Of a DNA stretch of 50,227 bases, positions 1-10,921 are shown piece by piece. Source of the stretch: Chloromonas sp. AAM2 (taxonomy: Eukaryota; Chlorophyta; Chlorophyceae; Chlamydomonadales; Chlamydomonadaceae); contig QAXH01004062.1 of assembly GCA_004335635.1 (NCBI GenBank), positions 1-50,227 of the forward strand, read 5' to 3'. The stretch's first letter is position 1, and each line of letters begins with the position of its first letter. The translations under genes were made by a program, and so were the position numbers. A model generated the notes under the pieces. The model was given only the letters and a program-made list of their open reading frames with translations. It did not search any database and was not told the origin of the DNA.

Positions 1-497
1 AAGCCTGACGTGCGACGGGGATGTATACCGTCCCAGCCTGCCGTGAGCAACCGAGACACCTGCCCTTAACTTACCCTTCTCATCCCACGTGATGTACACT
101 TGCAATCAACTGATCTGCCCTTGCCTCCCCTTCCCGCATACACTTCCTCCCCCGTAAAGTGCACTTGACGTCAACTGTTCATGCTCTAATGCTCTTTGCT
201 TCCAATATCAAGTTTGTGTTTGCATGTTGCACTGCAGCTTGAAATAGGACGGCAGCTCGCGGATGGCCTGGCTGCAGCTTGTAGGGCACAACAGAGCAGG
301 GTGGGTGGGCGGGTGGGTGCATAGCATAGCATCAGCCGCCAAAGCTTTTGGTTTTCATCAGTCACAATCTGAGCCTGAAATGCTGATTGCATCTGTAGCA
401 CAGAAGCCCAACCACACCAAATGCTGACGGGTAAAGTGCTGAACAGCCTTGGGCTGAAGGTCACAACGAATCACTCTTGGGCTGCTCCCGCATGCAG
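1..497. other. Upstream part of the bromodomain gene; no exon recognised
   Basis: No convincing exon is visible here. The stretch should be intron of the bromodomain gene that starts at 498, because that exon begins at a 3' splice site (CATGCAG) rather than at a start codon. Bases 10-52 resemble a degraded copy of the dispersed repeat seen whole at 45010-45180 (a GACGGGGATGT core and a GTGAGCAA end). Confidence 0.4.
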
Positions 498-1143
498 GTT
501 GTCAAGAGGCTGCTCGGTATCAAGAAGTTCAGGGAATTCGCCAGGCCCGTGTGGGAGCAGGAGGAGGACGAGTTCAAGGAGGAGTACTGCAGTGTGATCA
601 AAGAACCAATGGACTTGGGCACAGTGCAGGAACGGGTCAAGGGAGGTGGGTATGGCGTGCTGTGTCTGGGGAACGGCTATTGATGAAAAGAATCGAATAC
701 CTGGTAGCCGGACAAAGAAAGATCTGAATATAAAAGCAAACTGATGAGGGCCGGAAGATGGAATGTGTGCGAGGTTCGTCCAGGTGCTCGGCAGCGTTCA
801 AGGTTCTCATCGCATAGATGCGACGAGGTGAGCGTAAATCAGTCCGCAGAAACCAACGCTTCTGACACATGCACCACATGACTTGCACGTTGCAGGCGTG
901 TACCCTGCAAGCAAGGAGGGCTGCGATCAGTTCGTTTCCGACTTGAACATGATTGGCACTAACTGCAAGGCGTTTCAGGAATCCTTAGACGACCCGGACA
1001 AAGATTACATCACGCTCGCAGATGACTTTTTGATACGCGTGAAGAAGGAAGAGGACGCATTATGGCCAGCTGTCCTGAGCATGCGGGACGAACAGCATCT
1101 GAATATCGGCCGGAGAGGCTCCCGGAGTCGGTTGGTGCGATGA
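498..1143 (+). CDS. Bromodomain protein, 3' part (5' exons missing)
   Basis: A bromodomain binds acetylated lysine on histones or other chromatin proteins. Two exons are visible, 498-645 and 896-1143. They join in phase 1 across a GT-AG intron and end in TGA. Together they hold most of the fold: the ZA-loop signature IKEPMDLGTVQ, then the helix reading DLNMIGTNCKAFQES, then ITLADDF. The start of the first helix is missing and must lie upstream, probably outside the window. The usual NCxxYN motif reads NCKAFQ here, so the acetyl-lysine-contacting asparagine is replaced by glutamine. After the domain the protein is short and basic (GRRGSRSRLVR). A TGTAA signal lies at 1199-1203, about 55 bp past the stop. 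Which bromodomain subfamily it belongs to cannot be told from this fragment. Confidence 0.85.
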
Positions 1144-1198
1144 CGGGCGTTTGGCAGCTTTTGTTATCGCAGTAGTTCGCGTTCTGCGCCTCGGTGGT

Positions 1199-1203
1199 TG
1201 TAA
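1199..1203 (+). terminator. TGTAA polyadenylation signal of the bromodomain gene
   Basis: TGTAA is the usual polyadenylation signal in volvocalean algae. This copy lies about 55 bp after the stop codon. Confidence 0.55.
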
Positions 1204-1949
1204 TATGCAGCGTGCAATGCAAAGGCTTGAACTTGCTGGCAAGTAGGACACTTGCAACCACGACAAGCTGCGCTTTGGTGATGTCAAAGTCAGTCAGGCA
1301 GAAGAAATGGCCACGTGAGAATTTGCAGGATTGACATGCATTTTGCAGCATTTCATCGTAATACCATCTACATTGAAGACCACAATGTGCTCTGAGGTGC
1401 ATCGCGCTTTGAGGTGCACACATAAGGACATGCAATTCATGGGCGACACTCCTGTTGGAACCACTTTTTGACAGCCCTTGGTGTCTAGCTAACAGCTTGA
1501 TTGCATCCGTGTCCGCAGACTAGGCAAGCTAGAGAGTGGGCTGCGACATGTTCCGTATTTTCTTGACCTTTTTGCCTCGACAGACCATGACGCCGGGTGT
1601 ACAGAGGCTTTACGTGCTGACACGGGCTGCAAACGTAGTAGGACAGACAGGATAACACAAAAAGGACTACGAGCAAGACAGGTTGCATTGCAGTCGTGGT
1701 GTCAAGAATGCTTCGCCAAGGGTCAGCTTGATCAGAGGGTGAGCTTTCAGTACATGCTTTGACCCAGAGTTGTAAGCGCGAAAGTTTCTGACACGCCAGC
1801 CCAGCTGTCAATGCCTGTGGTGGTCACAAAGCGTATTGAATGGAGCATCTTTGCTCAGTAAGGGCAAAGTCAACAGGATGCGTTTCTAGGCCGACGAGAG
1901 CTGTCTAGCATAGCCATCAGCGATTTACGGGCTGCGGATCCCCGATGCA
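1204..1949. other. Intergenic region
   Basis: I see no supported gene. Short open frames occur on both strands, but none has a domain or a splice pattern. The promoter of the thioredoxin-like gene should lie in the last few hundred bases. Confidence 0.4.
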
Positions 1950-3857
1950 ATGAGCGACGAGCTCACCCAGCGAGCGCTCAATCACTCGAGTGGCAAACCC
2001 CAGCTTCTATTCTTCTACTCTCGCCAATGCGATCTGTGCAAATCCCTGACTAGTGAAGTCCAGGTGAGCAGCCTCCAGTCGCCACTCTTAACTGCCTTCC
2101 TTGAATTCCAATGCAAATCACCAACCAAGGCAGCGTAGGGTGTAACCGCCGCCATGCATGTGTCGTGGGCAGCTGCATGAGGTCTCCTGGCAAGGAGGCG
2201 GCGTAGGGGACATCTGCCATGCACTTGACGATGCATTTGGCGACGCATGCACATGGTGCCTGTTGCCGGTGAAGGGAGGTAGTAACTAGCTGCCTCCCTT
2301 CACCTAGTTACTACACGCTGTTTTGTCTCCAGACGGCAGAGACACTGGGGACAGCGACCCTGCGGTTTTTGTGTGAACGCACTACATGAACCAAATGCAC
2401 AACATCATGCACATTGTTGCTCAGGGTTGGTTAGGACTGATGTAATCAATACATATGTATACACATCAGATCAGCGCTTGCTACATACTTGTAACCGCAT
2501 CGTTCTCACACCCTTGCTCCCCCAGGTGGCACAGACCCAGGACCTGACTGTCTCACGCATCTGCGCTGATGAGGACAGGAAATGGGCACCAGAGGTGAGC
2601 GGTACGGCAGGACTGTATGAAACTAAAAGTGAAAATAAAACTGTAGTGAACAGAAGTCGTTGTTACTACATCCGACCTCCAGCCTAAGGCTCTTCAGTAT
2701 ATACAGATGCAGTGATTCAAACTGTAGCTCAAGCCTTCAGCATGCAAGGGTGTTTTTGTTTTTTATTCTAAATGTTTTTAATCCATTTACTGCTGTGCAG
2801 ATGCTTCAATATTCGGTGGATAAGGTGCCCTGTCTAGTGCTCCTGGACAAGAAGGGTGGGGTGCAAAGAAGTACAAGTAGACACGAACATTAAAACAGAA
2901 TTGAGGGGCGCATGGTGATATCGCGGGATTTACTTTTCTGCCCGTGTGACAGCCGTTTGTCTGAGGCAACCTTCACAGCGCTTAGCTGAGTGTGCGTCAC
3001 ATGGGCACCACATCCCCTGATGAGACAGTCCAATGCACTAGCACATTCGTTGTCTGCCCTTTGACGGCCTTGTTGTCAACAGATGTACACATGACTCGTG
3101 CTCGTGAATGTTGATTTTTGTCAAGACGCTCGCTACATGGCAAAAACAGCAACAAATAAACTCCAAGTAAGTACTCTGATCAATAGATGAGCGAATAGAA
3201 AGGTCGCTGCGCGCTGCAGGCAATGCCGTGGCACGCTCGGGGGAGCCTGTGGGGCGCCCGCGCATGACCCTGAGCCTGGAGGCTCTGAGGCAGATGGCGG
3301 CACGCCTGCAGTGAGACTGGGCACCAGACTGACGTGTAAATATAGGCATGACTGTAGGCAAGGATCACAGTATGCTGGGCACCGAGACAGTGAGACTGAA
3401 GGTACTGAAGCTGGCATGTGCCAGGGTACCGTAGAGGAAGTATGTCAATCTGTGTCATTGCCATTATTTTTTGGCTAGTCGTTTTTGGCTAGTCATTCCT
3501 GGCATGCGAAGAGTGTGGAGTGCAGACGCACATGCATTACTGGCCAAGGCCTACCGAGGTCAACTGGCTGATGATGACGCAGCCCACAAGTTCTGGGAGC
3601 AACTGGCAAAGTTACGGAGACAATCTGCGACGTCACGAATGTATTGTATCCTGAGAGGAGTGAAGAGTGAGGGCGCGTCTCTTCACCCGTTTGGAGTAAC
3701 AGCTTTGCATGCGCCTTCTGTGCTCTTATTCCCGGGTTTTGTTGTCTTTTGTGACCGGCTGCCTGCCGTTCTGCCTTCTTCCTTTTTGCCTTTAGGCCTG
3801 TTTCTGCCTCTCTTCCTGCCTTGGTACACATCCCGTCCCGTGTCCTGTGACGGCTGA
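1950..3857 (+). CDS. Thioredoxin-like domain protein
   Basis: Predicted thioredoxin-fold protein. Exon 1 (1950-2063) starts at ATG and carries LLFFYSRQCDLCKSL, a beta strand followed by a CxxC motif of redox type. Exon 2 (2526-2594) contributes VSRICADEDRKWAPE. Exon 3 (2801-2855) carries VDKVPCLVLLDKKG, with the cis-proline position that normally faces the CxxC. Exon 4 starts near 3491 (VIPGMRRVWSADAHALLAKAY) and gives a charged C-terminal helix. Exons 1 to 3 join in phase 0, and exon 3 to 4 in phase 1. The 3' end is unsure: exon 4 could read on to the stop at 3855-3857, which would bring a dispersed repeat into the protein, or it could splice near 3639 to an exon near 3922 that ends within about 100 bp. 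No targeting peptide is evident. It may be an oxidoreductase or a structural thioredoxin-like protein. Confidence 0.7.
2268..2314. repeat. Interlocked inverted repeats (ABA'B') in intron 1
   Basis: GGTGAAGGGAGG (2268-2279) is complementary to CCTCCCTTCACC (2293-2304). GTAGTAACTA (2279-2288) is complementary to TAGTTACTAC (2305-2314). The order A, B, A', B' is the layout of an H-type pseudoknot, not of a simple hairpin. It lies in the first intron of the thioredoxin-like gene. Confidence 0.8.
3770..3857 (-). repeat. Dispersed repeat, GACACGGGACGGGATGTG family
   Basis: Read on the minus strand this begins with GCCGTCACAGGACACGGGAC and runs into AAGGCAG-rich sequence. It matches the fuller copy at 45010-45180 but lacks the CCCTGAGCAAG segment. 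It overlaps the possible last exon of the thioredoxin-like gene. Confidence 0.7.
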
Positions 3858-4077
3858 TGTAAAAAAACTGTATACGTCTAGTGAAGCATTTCCAAAAGCA
3901 CTTGTAAGTTCTTCTTGAACAGATATGGACCATTGGCTCAGGCTGTGCTGCCAAGCTTGTAGACACTAAACGAAGCGGGACTTCCAACCCACTGCTTTGG
4001 GTGTCCCAGCACTAGCTGCACATAACTGGGGTGCCCAAGGGATTACAGGGTTTCTGCAGTAACGTCAGAACTGAATC

Positions 4078-4220
4078 AGTTTGAGTTGGTTCGTGGTTGG
4101 TCGAGCCTGGTTGAGCCTGAGGCCTGAGTTGGTTGAGCCTGAGGTGGTTGAGGTGGTTGAGCCTTGAGGTGGTTGAGCCTGAGTTAACTGAGCCTGAGCC
4201 TGCTGGTTGAGCCTGTCATC
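4078..4220. repeat. Degenerate minisatellite, GGTTGAGCCTGAG unit
   Basis: GTTGAGCCTGAG and close variants recur roughly every 12 to 18 bp along this stretch. No coding role is apparent. Confidence 0.8.
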
Positions 4221-4384
4221 ATGCAGTGGTGACGAAATGGCTGACTGAGCGACAGGCTTCAGAAACCTATTATCATGTGTCAAGCTCTGGACAACCGTTA
4301 CCGTGAAACAACCACATCACCAGAAAGCTGCGGTTGTCATTGTTGTCGTCACTGCTGACTGGCACTGGGCTGAACTTCACTGCT

Positions 4385-4515
4385 GCATGGCATCTACTTA
4401 CACGGGAAAGCTGCCAAAGGACCTGGGAGAGGAGATGCACCACCCTGAGCAAGAAAAGAGTCAGATGAAAGACAGGTTAACGCAGGTTTGAAGGCAGAAA
4501 GGAACAAGCCAGACC
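4385..4515 (+). repeat. Dispersed repeat, CCCTGAGCAAGAAA family
   Basis: It carries GCCAAAGGAC, then CCCTGAGCAAGAAAAG, then AAGGCAGAAAGGAACAA. These parts come in the same order as in the copy at 45010-45180. Confidence 0.65.
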
Positions 4516-5270
4516 GGCAACTGACGGTTGGGTAGCGCAGAAAACCCAGTACAAGCTGTGCACAGAGTGGCGATTGAAAGGCACACGTCATTCCAACGAT
4601 CAAGGTCAAGCCACAATGCAGTGGATAGTGGTGCTACTCCTCCCGCGACCGAGTAGGCAGTGAGACACGGCAGTATATATATATATCAATCACATCAGTG
4701 AGACACGGCATTTCAGAGAACATCAGATTATTTGTTTGACAGGAGTTCAACCGATACATCAGAAGTCAAGCCAGCCAGCTTAATCATCCTGGCCATCAAC
4801 ACCAGCGCGCAAACTTGAAAGAAAGCCAGTAAGTCGAGCCAACCAACTGAAATAGCAGCAGAGCTGGAAAGCAGCTGCTGCTGAAACTGCACGTTCAGTG
4901 TTTGAGCAAGCCAAGGATTTTATGCCGCTCTCAGAGTTGTCACCTCTGAAACCAAACGCCCGGCAGGTTAGCAGGCATCTAACAAAATAGATACATTGGA
5001 AGCTCAGTGCAAGACAGTGTGACAGCAGAGCGCAGTGCCTGTCTCGGGCAGCGCTGGCTGAACAGATGCAGCACACCATCAAGAACAACCCCCGCTTGAC
5101 GGCCTGGTTACCCCATCGGATCTCGAGATCCCTAGCTCGAGGGAAAGAGCAAGCAGCGCGCTGTTTCTTCCCAGTGTGAGTCATCTGTCCGATGAGCAGT
5201 TGTCAAGGGTGAACATTTGCATTTTCTGTTGAAATAGGTAAGTCCTGTCACGCAGAACGCCAGCTGAGGT
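4516..5270. other. Intergenic region
   Basis: No gene recognised. A short (TA)n tract lies at about 4674-4686. The longest open frame here (4780-5184, minus) has no visible domain. Confidence 0.35.
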
Positions 5271-5395
5271 GGAGTCAGATCAAGTGTGGTGCGTGGCTGT
5301 GGCCTGCCCTGAGCAAGAAAGAAGAAGAATTGCTGGAAGGTCGGCAGAACTGGCCCAAAGGCAGCAAGGAACAAGGTCGGCCAGCAAGCCGGCTG
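5270..5395 (+). repeat. Dispersed repeat, CCCTGAGCAAGAAA family
   Basis: CCCTGAGCAAGAAAGAAGAA is followed by CAAAGGCAGCAAGGAACAA, as in the copies at 4385 and 45010. The GACACGGGAC half is weak or missing. Confidence 0.6.
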
Positions 5396-5476
5396 GGGAA
5401 GCATCAGGCCTCTCGGATTCGTTTACGTGAGCTGAACAGGAGGTGTGCACAGGAATACCCTCGCCACAGCCAAACA

Positions 5477-6337
5477 CTACTTGCTGTCAGGGGCTCTTGC
5501 GTGCCACACCCCCTCGGACACCGTGACAGGTGCTGTGGCCGCGGGCGGCTGGCCCGCTATTGGCACTGCAGACTGATCATTACCCGTACTGTTTGGCTGC
5601 CTAGGACTTGGTTGGGTTAGATATGGGCCTTGCCCTGCAGCGCCAGTGGAAGTACTGGACCCAATGGCGGGTAGGTAGAAGTTGCTGTGTAAAATCTCTG
5701 AACACGCCAGTTTGTTAGTGGTTGCAGTGGCTTTATCAGCGGGAAACGTAGAAACCGCGGAAACGGGCGCAGGTGCTCGGCCTATGTCACATGATCGTCT
5801 GATGGGGCGTGTGTTATGCCAGCTGGCTGTTGGGTCAGCATGGTTATAGTTTGACTCCGGCAGCCCGGTGTCAGATGGTGCTAGTTCCATGCTCTTCCGT
5901 TGTTGCGCCTCCAAGCTCTGTCGAGTTTTGTCTTCCATGCTCTTCCGCTGCCGCTGCTGTGGCTGCTCCAAGCTCTTCCGCTGCTGTCCATCCTGACTTT
6001 TCCGCTGCTGCAACTCCAAGCTTTTGCGCTGCTGTACCTCCAAGCTCCTGCGCTGCTGTCCTTCCAGGCTGCATCTCTGTTGTGTAGCCAGCCCCACCTC
6101 CCAAGTTTTCAAGGCCTCTTGCTCTGCTGCAGCATGCAGGGCGCCCTGGTGTTTGCGCTGATGTGCCTCCAGGCTGCGTCGTTGGCGTGCTGCTGCGCCC
6201 TCTACCCACACATACTCCTCACGATGATGGAGGCCGTGATGGGGTTGGCTGATGGGTGCATGGCCTGGCCGTTGTGCTTCATGGCTCCTTCGCATGTTTG
6301 TGTTGATTACCCATGCCTGCGGATGCACGTACGGCAA
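5477..6337 (-). CDS. Heptad-repeat (QQRKSLE) open reading frame
   Basis: An open frame of 286 codons starting at ATG. I do not recognise it. Residues of about 50 to 150 consist of a seven-residue repeat, with QQRKSLE, QQRRSLE, QQRKSME and RQRRSLE as variants. Each repeat places a serine after basic residues, as basophilic kinases prefer, and the period could support a coiled coil. The N-terminal part is rich in His and Arg. The C-terminal third is rich in Ala, Ser, Thr and Pro with no clear domain. The frame could be one exon of a spliced gene with upstream exons above 6337, which I could not fix. The repeat keeps its frame over about 21-bp units, which favours coding, but the opposite strand is also largely open. 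Confidence 0.4.
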   Translation of the reverse strand: MPYVHPQAWVINTNMRRSHEAQRPGHAPISQPHHGLHHREEYVWVEGAAARQRRSLEAHQRKHQGALHAAAEQEALKTWEVGLATQQRCSLEGQQRRSLEVQQRKSLELQQRKSQDGQQRKSLEQPQQRQRKSMEDKTRQSLEAQQRKSMELAPSDTGLPESNYNHADPTASWHNTRPIRRSCDIGRAPAPVSAVSTFPADKATATTNKLACSEILHSNFYLPAIGSSTSTGAAGQGPYLTQPSPRQPNSTGNDQSAVPIAGQPPAATAPVTVSEGVWHARAPDSK

Positions 6338-8937
6338 TGCTTGTTGTTATTGCTGCATCTGACTTCAAGCAGCGTTGGTTGTTTTGCACAACACGGAAGT
6401 AAAGCCTATACAATTAAATGGAAACATATGAACGCAAGGGCTGGTGAACGGCTTTCAGACGGACTGATCATGCATGCATGCAGTAGTGATGTGCATGCAG
6501 TAGTGATGGTACGTGAGACAGTACGTAACGGAGAGTGCCATAGGCAGGTTGCATGTATACATGGAACGGATGAAGGCAGTTGGACATGGTACGTGGGACG
6601 TACGATCACTCATGCAATCAACATGTTCAGCCAAGCATACCTGCACGGCGACTTCTTCAACAGGCGTGTCGCGCCGTGTATCCATCGCGGCATTTGCTGG
6701 GGCCCGGACGGGCATGTCAGTATGGCCCCCTACGACCAGAAGCGAAACAGCGGTTGTGAGTGCCTCCGGGGCATCGCAATGGCAAAATCCGCACCAGTGA
6801 TATGGTGAGCTTACCTTGGCACTCACGCAAGGTCTTCCGGAGTTTTCGTCTCGCACCAAGGTTTTCGCCTGCTCAATCCGGCAGCACCACTTGTTCCTGT
6901 TATTATGTAGGACGTTGTATGGTGTGTGATATGCAGACGAGCCCAACTGTCTGTAATCTCCAACAGTCTTGTACACCAGAATCGCTTCGTACGCTTCGTG
7001 GCTTCTATTGTTAGAGCTTGTGAGAAGGGCATTGGGCAGCGTGGATCTGCATGGATGTCTTCAAACCCACACCTGCCAGTTTTGTTGGCCAGTCATTTGT
7101 TTTGGTCATTTTTGATTTTATGCTTGACCTGTTCCCAACTCAGTTCTCCAAGCTTCGTAGCGTAGCAGAAGCATATCCAATCCAGCTTCCATGCAGGAAC
7201 GTGCACGTGAAAGTGTAATTAATCAACATGCCAAATGCGACACCTGAAATCAAACCAAAACCAACACAACGCAGCAGAGTGCTTGCCAATCAAAGTAGTA
7301 CCGTGAAAGCACAACCTCGTACAAAGCATTTCTGCAGTCTTGGACAGTATATGTACCTAGAAATAAAAATACACATACTCATGCAGAATACCTGAAAAGC
7401 ATTTGTGACAGCCACTTGTCAGGTAGATTGTCAGTGTTACTCAATTCGTCGGTCACTCAATTCGTCATATACAAGAGCGGACAAGAGCACGACTCCAGAC
7501 AAACCGAGGTGTCGACACGGCAGTATTACAGACCTGTTCACACAAATTGTCCCAGAACTGGCAAACTTCTTTTTTACTGGATGCGTTTGTGCAAGCTTTG
7601 ATGAACAGCTTGGCAACACTGCGGTAACAGGATAAGTGACGAGCAATGCCCTGCTAAAGGCAAAAGCATATGGGTTGCCCGCTAACAGCTGTTGCGTGGC
7701 GATAAACTGCATATAATCCAAGGGCTGATGCACGTATTACATAGTAACCAACCTAAACTGTTACTGCTAGCACAGAGCCCAGCTCTTGCTCCTAGTGCTG
7801 ACACTCGACAGCAAGCGTCCCCACCTTCAGTTCTACCAATCCAAGGACCCATATGCACCCTTTGTATTTAGTGGTACAGACATGGGTACCAGCAAATGGA
7901 GCCCATTGTGCAAGAGCATCCTATAAAGCCTGAAAACAGTCCCTGGCCCTGTCAGCCACAGTCCACCAGAAAGGTTTTTCCTCTCGCAAAATCATTGACG
8001 ACCAACCCAAGGCCATAAACCAAGTCGTAGTGGTGAGGCAGGGCTTCAAGTGTTCTTCAAGTTGCAAGTATCGGAAGTAAACAGTCAATGCTTGACCAAT
8101 ACCATCCTGCCTCTGGTAACCAGTGTGGTGCTGACTGCTGGCATTGCACAGCTGCCACCGCCCGTCATGTTGTTCATCAGCCAGTCATGGCGCTGCACAG
8201 GCAGCTGATGAGGACACCACATGGACACATCCATGCGCTGCCACAGATGTACACGCATGCCTACATGCAAGAGTGGCAGAGACCGAGGCATGCTTCACAT
8301 GCATGTAAAATTACTGTATTGGCTGCTTCTCTCGTTGGAAGGCAGGCTTGGTTGTGGTGCCAATTGATGTGCCACTGCACTCAATCTTTTCAAGCCCCCT
8401 TTATGCAACGCTCACGTATGTGTGGGTGCTGGTATTGCCAGACTCTTGACCTAGCCTCTGGGCGCCAGACAGGTGGCTTCTGACATCAGACGCCCTTGGA
8501 CACCGCCCCCTTCCACAAATTTTGTACCGTTCTGCGGGCAGCAGGTCATGACATTGCATGACACACAACACACCATGCTGACAAGTATGGGGGCCTCCTG
8601 ACTGAGCTGCTAAAAGCCGAACCGTGCAGCAGACCAGGTGTTGTCCTGAGAGAGCTGATGCTGTTTCACAAGAAAGCTCAAAGGAAAGGAGGAGCATGAG
8701 GGGGCATGAGATGAGATCACAGCTGCTTCTGCTGCCTGACATCAACTGGTATGGGTTCCCGCCCGCATCACACAGCTTTCCACATGAGATGTGTACTGTG
8801 TTGTTGCTTCTGCTTCAGCTGCTAATGCCTTGCCTTTGCTGCACGCAGCTGCTCCTGTTCAAAGCTGGCATCGTGTGTCTGGTAAGCAACTGTGTTTCCT
8901 GCTCTCCCGTTACGCCCCTTGGTGGCAAAACTGCGAC
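6338..8937. other. Gene-poor stretch
   Basis: No domain, credible exon chain or RNA gene was recognised in these 2.6 kb. The overlapping minus-strand open frames between 6406 and 7032 have no family features. Upstream exons of the heptad-repeat frame, if any, would lie here. Confidence 0.35.
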
Positions 8938-9605
8938 CTAGCTATTCCAGCCTGCTACTGACCTATGCACATAGGGGGTGATGGCTGCTGCAATGGGGAG
9001 CTTGATGGGCACCATGGCCTTGCTGCATAGGACAGCCAGGGCCAGGGTGGACCCCTTGCCGGTTACCAAACGTTCCATGAAAGTGGGTTCCCGATCTGGC
9101 CGTTCTGCAATCAGCATATGTGAATGGAAGTGGAGGTAAGGAAGTGTTTGTTACCATGTATGGGAACTGCTAATCACAATCGAGGATCAAGCATCCTTTT
9201 GGTTACGGCTCTGGTGATCGTAGACATGTTCAGAGTGCATAGTGAGTTGGAGCGCAGGCATGTCGAATTGCCTTGAGAGATGAACAGACCCATTTCATCA
9301 TTTCTGCATGCTCATCCTTGCATGCTCGCACCTGTTATCCCCAGGAACTTCTTGACATCAAAGTTTCTTTCTATGGCAATGTAGAAGCCTGCAGGCAATC
9401 GCAGATAGAAGTTCTTGAGCCCCTGGATTCCTGGCGGGCGCCGTGTCGGCATGCAAGAAGATGCGCACCTACCTCCCGTCACGCACAGCGATAGCCCCAG
9501 GTACACAGCGATCCCTGTTCTCCCATATTTCTTCAAGCTGTCCTTAAGATGGGAGTAGCTGAAGAATGATGGCTTTGCACTAACTGCAGTTGATGCCTCC
9601 GTCAT
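8938..9605 (-). CDS. DUF1279 (FAM210-like) membrane protein
   Basis: A small protein of about 118 residues carrying the DUF1279 domain, found in FAM210 proteins of mitochondria and in plastid or mitochondrial plant homologues. The exons on the minus strand are 9605-9473, 9388-9332 and 9104-8938, all joined in phase 1. Motifs in order are SHLKDSLKKYGRTGIAVYLG, the glycine-rich turn TGGFYIAIE, DVKKFL, and the second hydrophobic segment LALAVLCSKAMVPIKLP followed by AAAITPYV. Both hydrophobic segments can span a membrane. I chose ATG 9605; upstream sequence in the same frame up to 9719 has no ATG, so a transit peptide from a further exon is possible. The last exon ends in TAG, although a donor-like AG|GTCAGT lies about 30 bp before it. 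It is divergent from the gene starting at 9805. Confidence 0.82.
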
Positions 9606-9804
9606 CGACTCCCCGCTTGCAAAGGGATGTGCTCCTGGATGTTGTGTATCTACTGACCAGACACAAGTAGATGGTACGTAATACAGTAATACATCGGAGT
9701 AATACCTCGGAGCTGGCAAGAACTCACGGTCAACGATAACCGATCCGGTTGTGCAAATTCCGTGCTCAAAATGCCACGAGGCTTGCGCTTAAGCGCATTG
9801 AAAA
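9606..9804. promoter_or_regulatory. Probable bidirectional promoter
   Basis: About 200 bp separate the predicted start codons of the DUF1279 gene (minus) and the membrane-protein gene (plus). This is inferred from spacing only; no element was recognised. Confidence 0.4.
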
Positions 9805-10921
9805 ATGCACAGTATAGCTTACGTCATTCTGTGGGTGGCAGGGACCACCCTGCCACTCTGGTATTGGCATGTCGAGCTTCACAAGACAGTCAGCACATTG
9901 CAGGCGGGCCTATCGCTGTTCTGCTCCATCAACTTCATGATTTGCATTTGGGAGCTCAGCCTGTACTATTGTCGCACGACCATCAAGGCGCACTATGGCA
10001 CCATGAAGAAGCTGTTGCCAGCTGGAGGCCTACCGCAGCCGATGTTCCTGTTTGAACACGTCCCATTGCTGGAGGCGTTCACGCTGAAACACTGGTCCAA
10101 GGTTTGGAGTACGTACTCGCTCATGGACCCTAGCTACAGCGACTGCACCAGCTACGGGTGAGGAGCATCTGTAGAGAACGTACAGGCAGAAACAAGGCAA
10201 CTGAACCATTGTACATCGCCACGGGTAAATGCACTTGCGCTGACGACCAGTGGGCGCATGCTGCGCATGCCAGCCGGCCACATCCAGTGCCCATCCAGCC
10301 AACTGTCCACATGCTCAGGATGTGGTCCATGCAGGGGTTCAAAACAAACCTTGCATGCTACCGCAGCCTCTTGTCATTGTGACCATGCTGATTGTTGTAA
10401 CGTGATGCAGATTCTGGGTGGACATAGGCAACGGCCATGTGACCATAATTCCAACCGCCCTCTTTGCGATTGGCATGACATGGGACCTGATGAGTGCACG
10501 CATGCTGGGCATCATCAGTGTGGTGGCCTTCTGGCAGATGTTCTATGGTGAGTCATGCAATCGTGCATACACTGCAAAACACGTGCATCGCTGACAAATC
10601 ATCCGGACCAACAATGTGCGCCTCTGGGATTGCAGTGCCCCTATCCTGGCATGTGCCAGCTCGCTTGTGCGGCTGTCGACTCAGCTTGCAATTCTTGAAT
10701 GTTCTTGTCTGTGTTGACTCAGTTTGCCTCACATGCGGTCTGATGTTGCAGGCACTGTCCTCTACTTCCTTGCCTATTTCTACAACGAGCGCTGGAGGGG
10801 TCGGCCTGGCCTACCCGTGGTGCTGGCCTCCAACACAGTGTGGCTTATCGGGCCCGCATTCGGCATGTACGTCAGCTATAACATGGCCATGACGGACAGC
10901 TACAGCATTGTGCGCAGCTGA
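9805..10921 (+). CDS. Multi-pass membrane protein, possibly EXPERA-like
   Basis: A complete three-exon gene: 9805-10157, 10411-10547 and 10752-10921, total 660 nt, 219 residues. The phases agree at both introns, and both are GT-AG. The protein has about five hydrophobic segments: residues 3-22, 32-58, about 125-142, 145-170 and 190-210. Conserved-looking polar motifs sit near membrane edges: IWELSLYYC, SYGFWVDIGNG, FLAYFYNERW and NTVWLIGP. The layout and the closing NTVWLIGP motif recall EXPERA-domain sterol or lipid-related proteins (EBP, TMEM97), but the match is weak and I would not assign a reaction. A TGTAA signal lies at 11625-11629, which would imply a 3' UTR of about 700 bp. Confidence 0.75.

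Noticed and set aside
8088..8941. Plus-strand frames rich in Cys and His before the DUF1279 gene
   Set aside because: No spaced metal-binding pattern and no splice support; composition alone is not enough.
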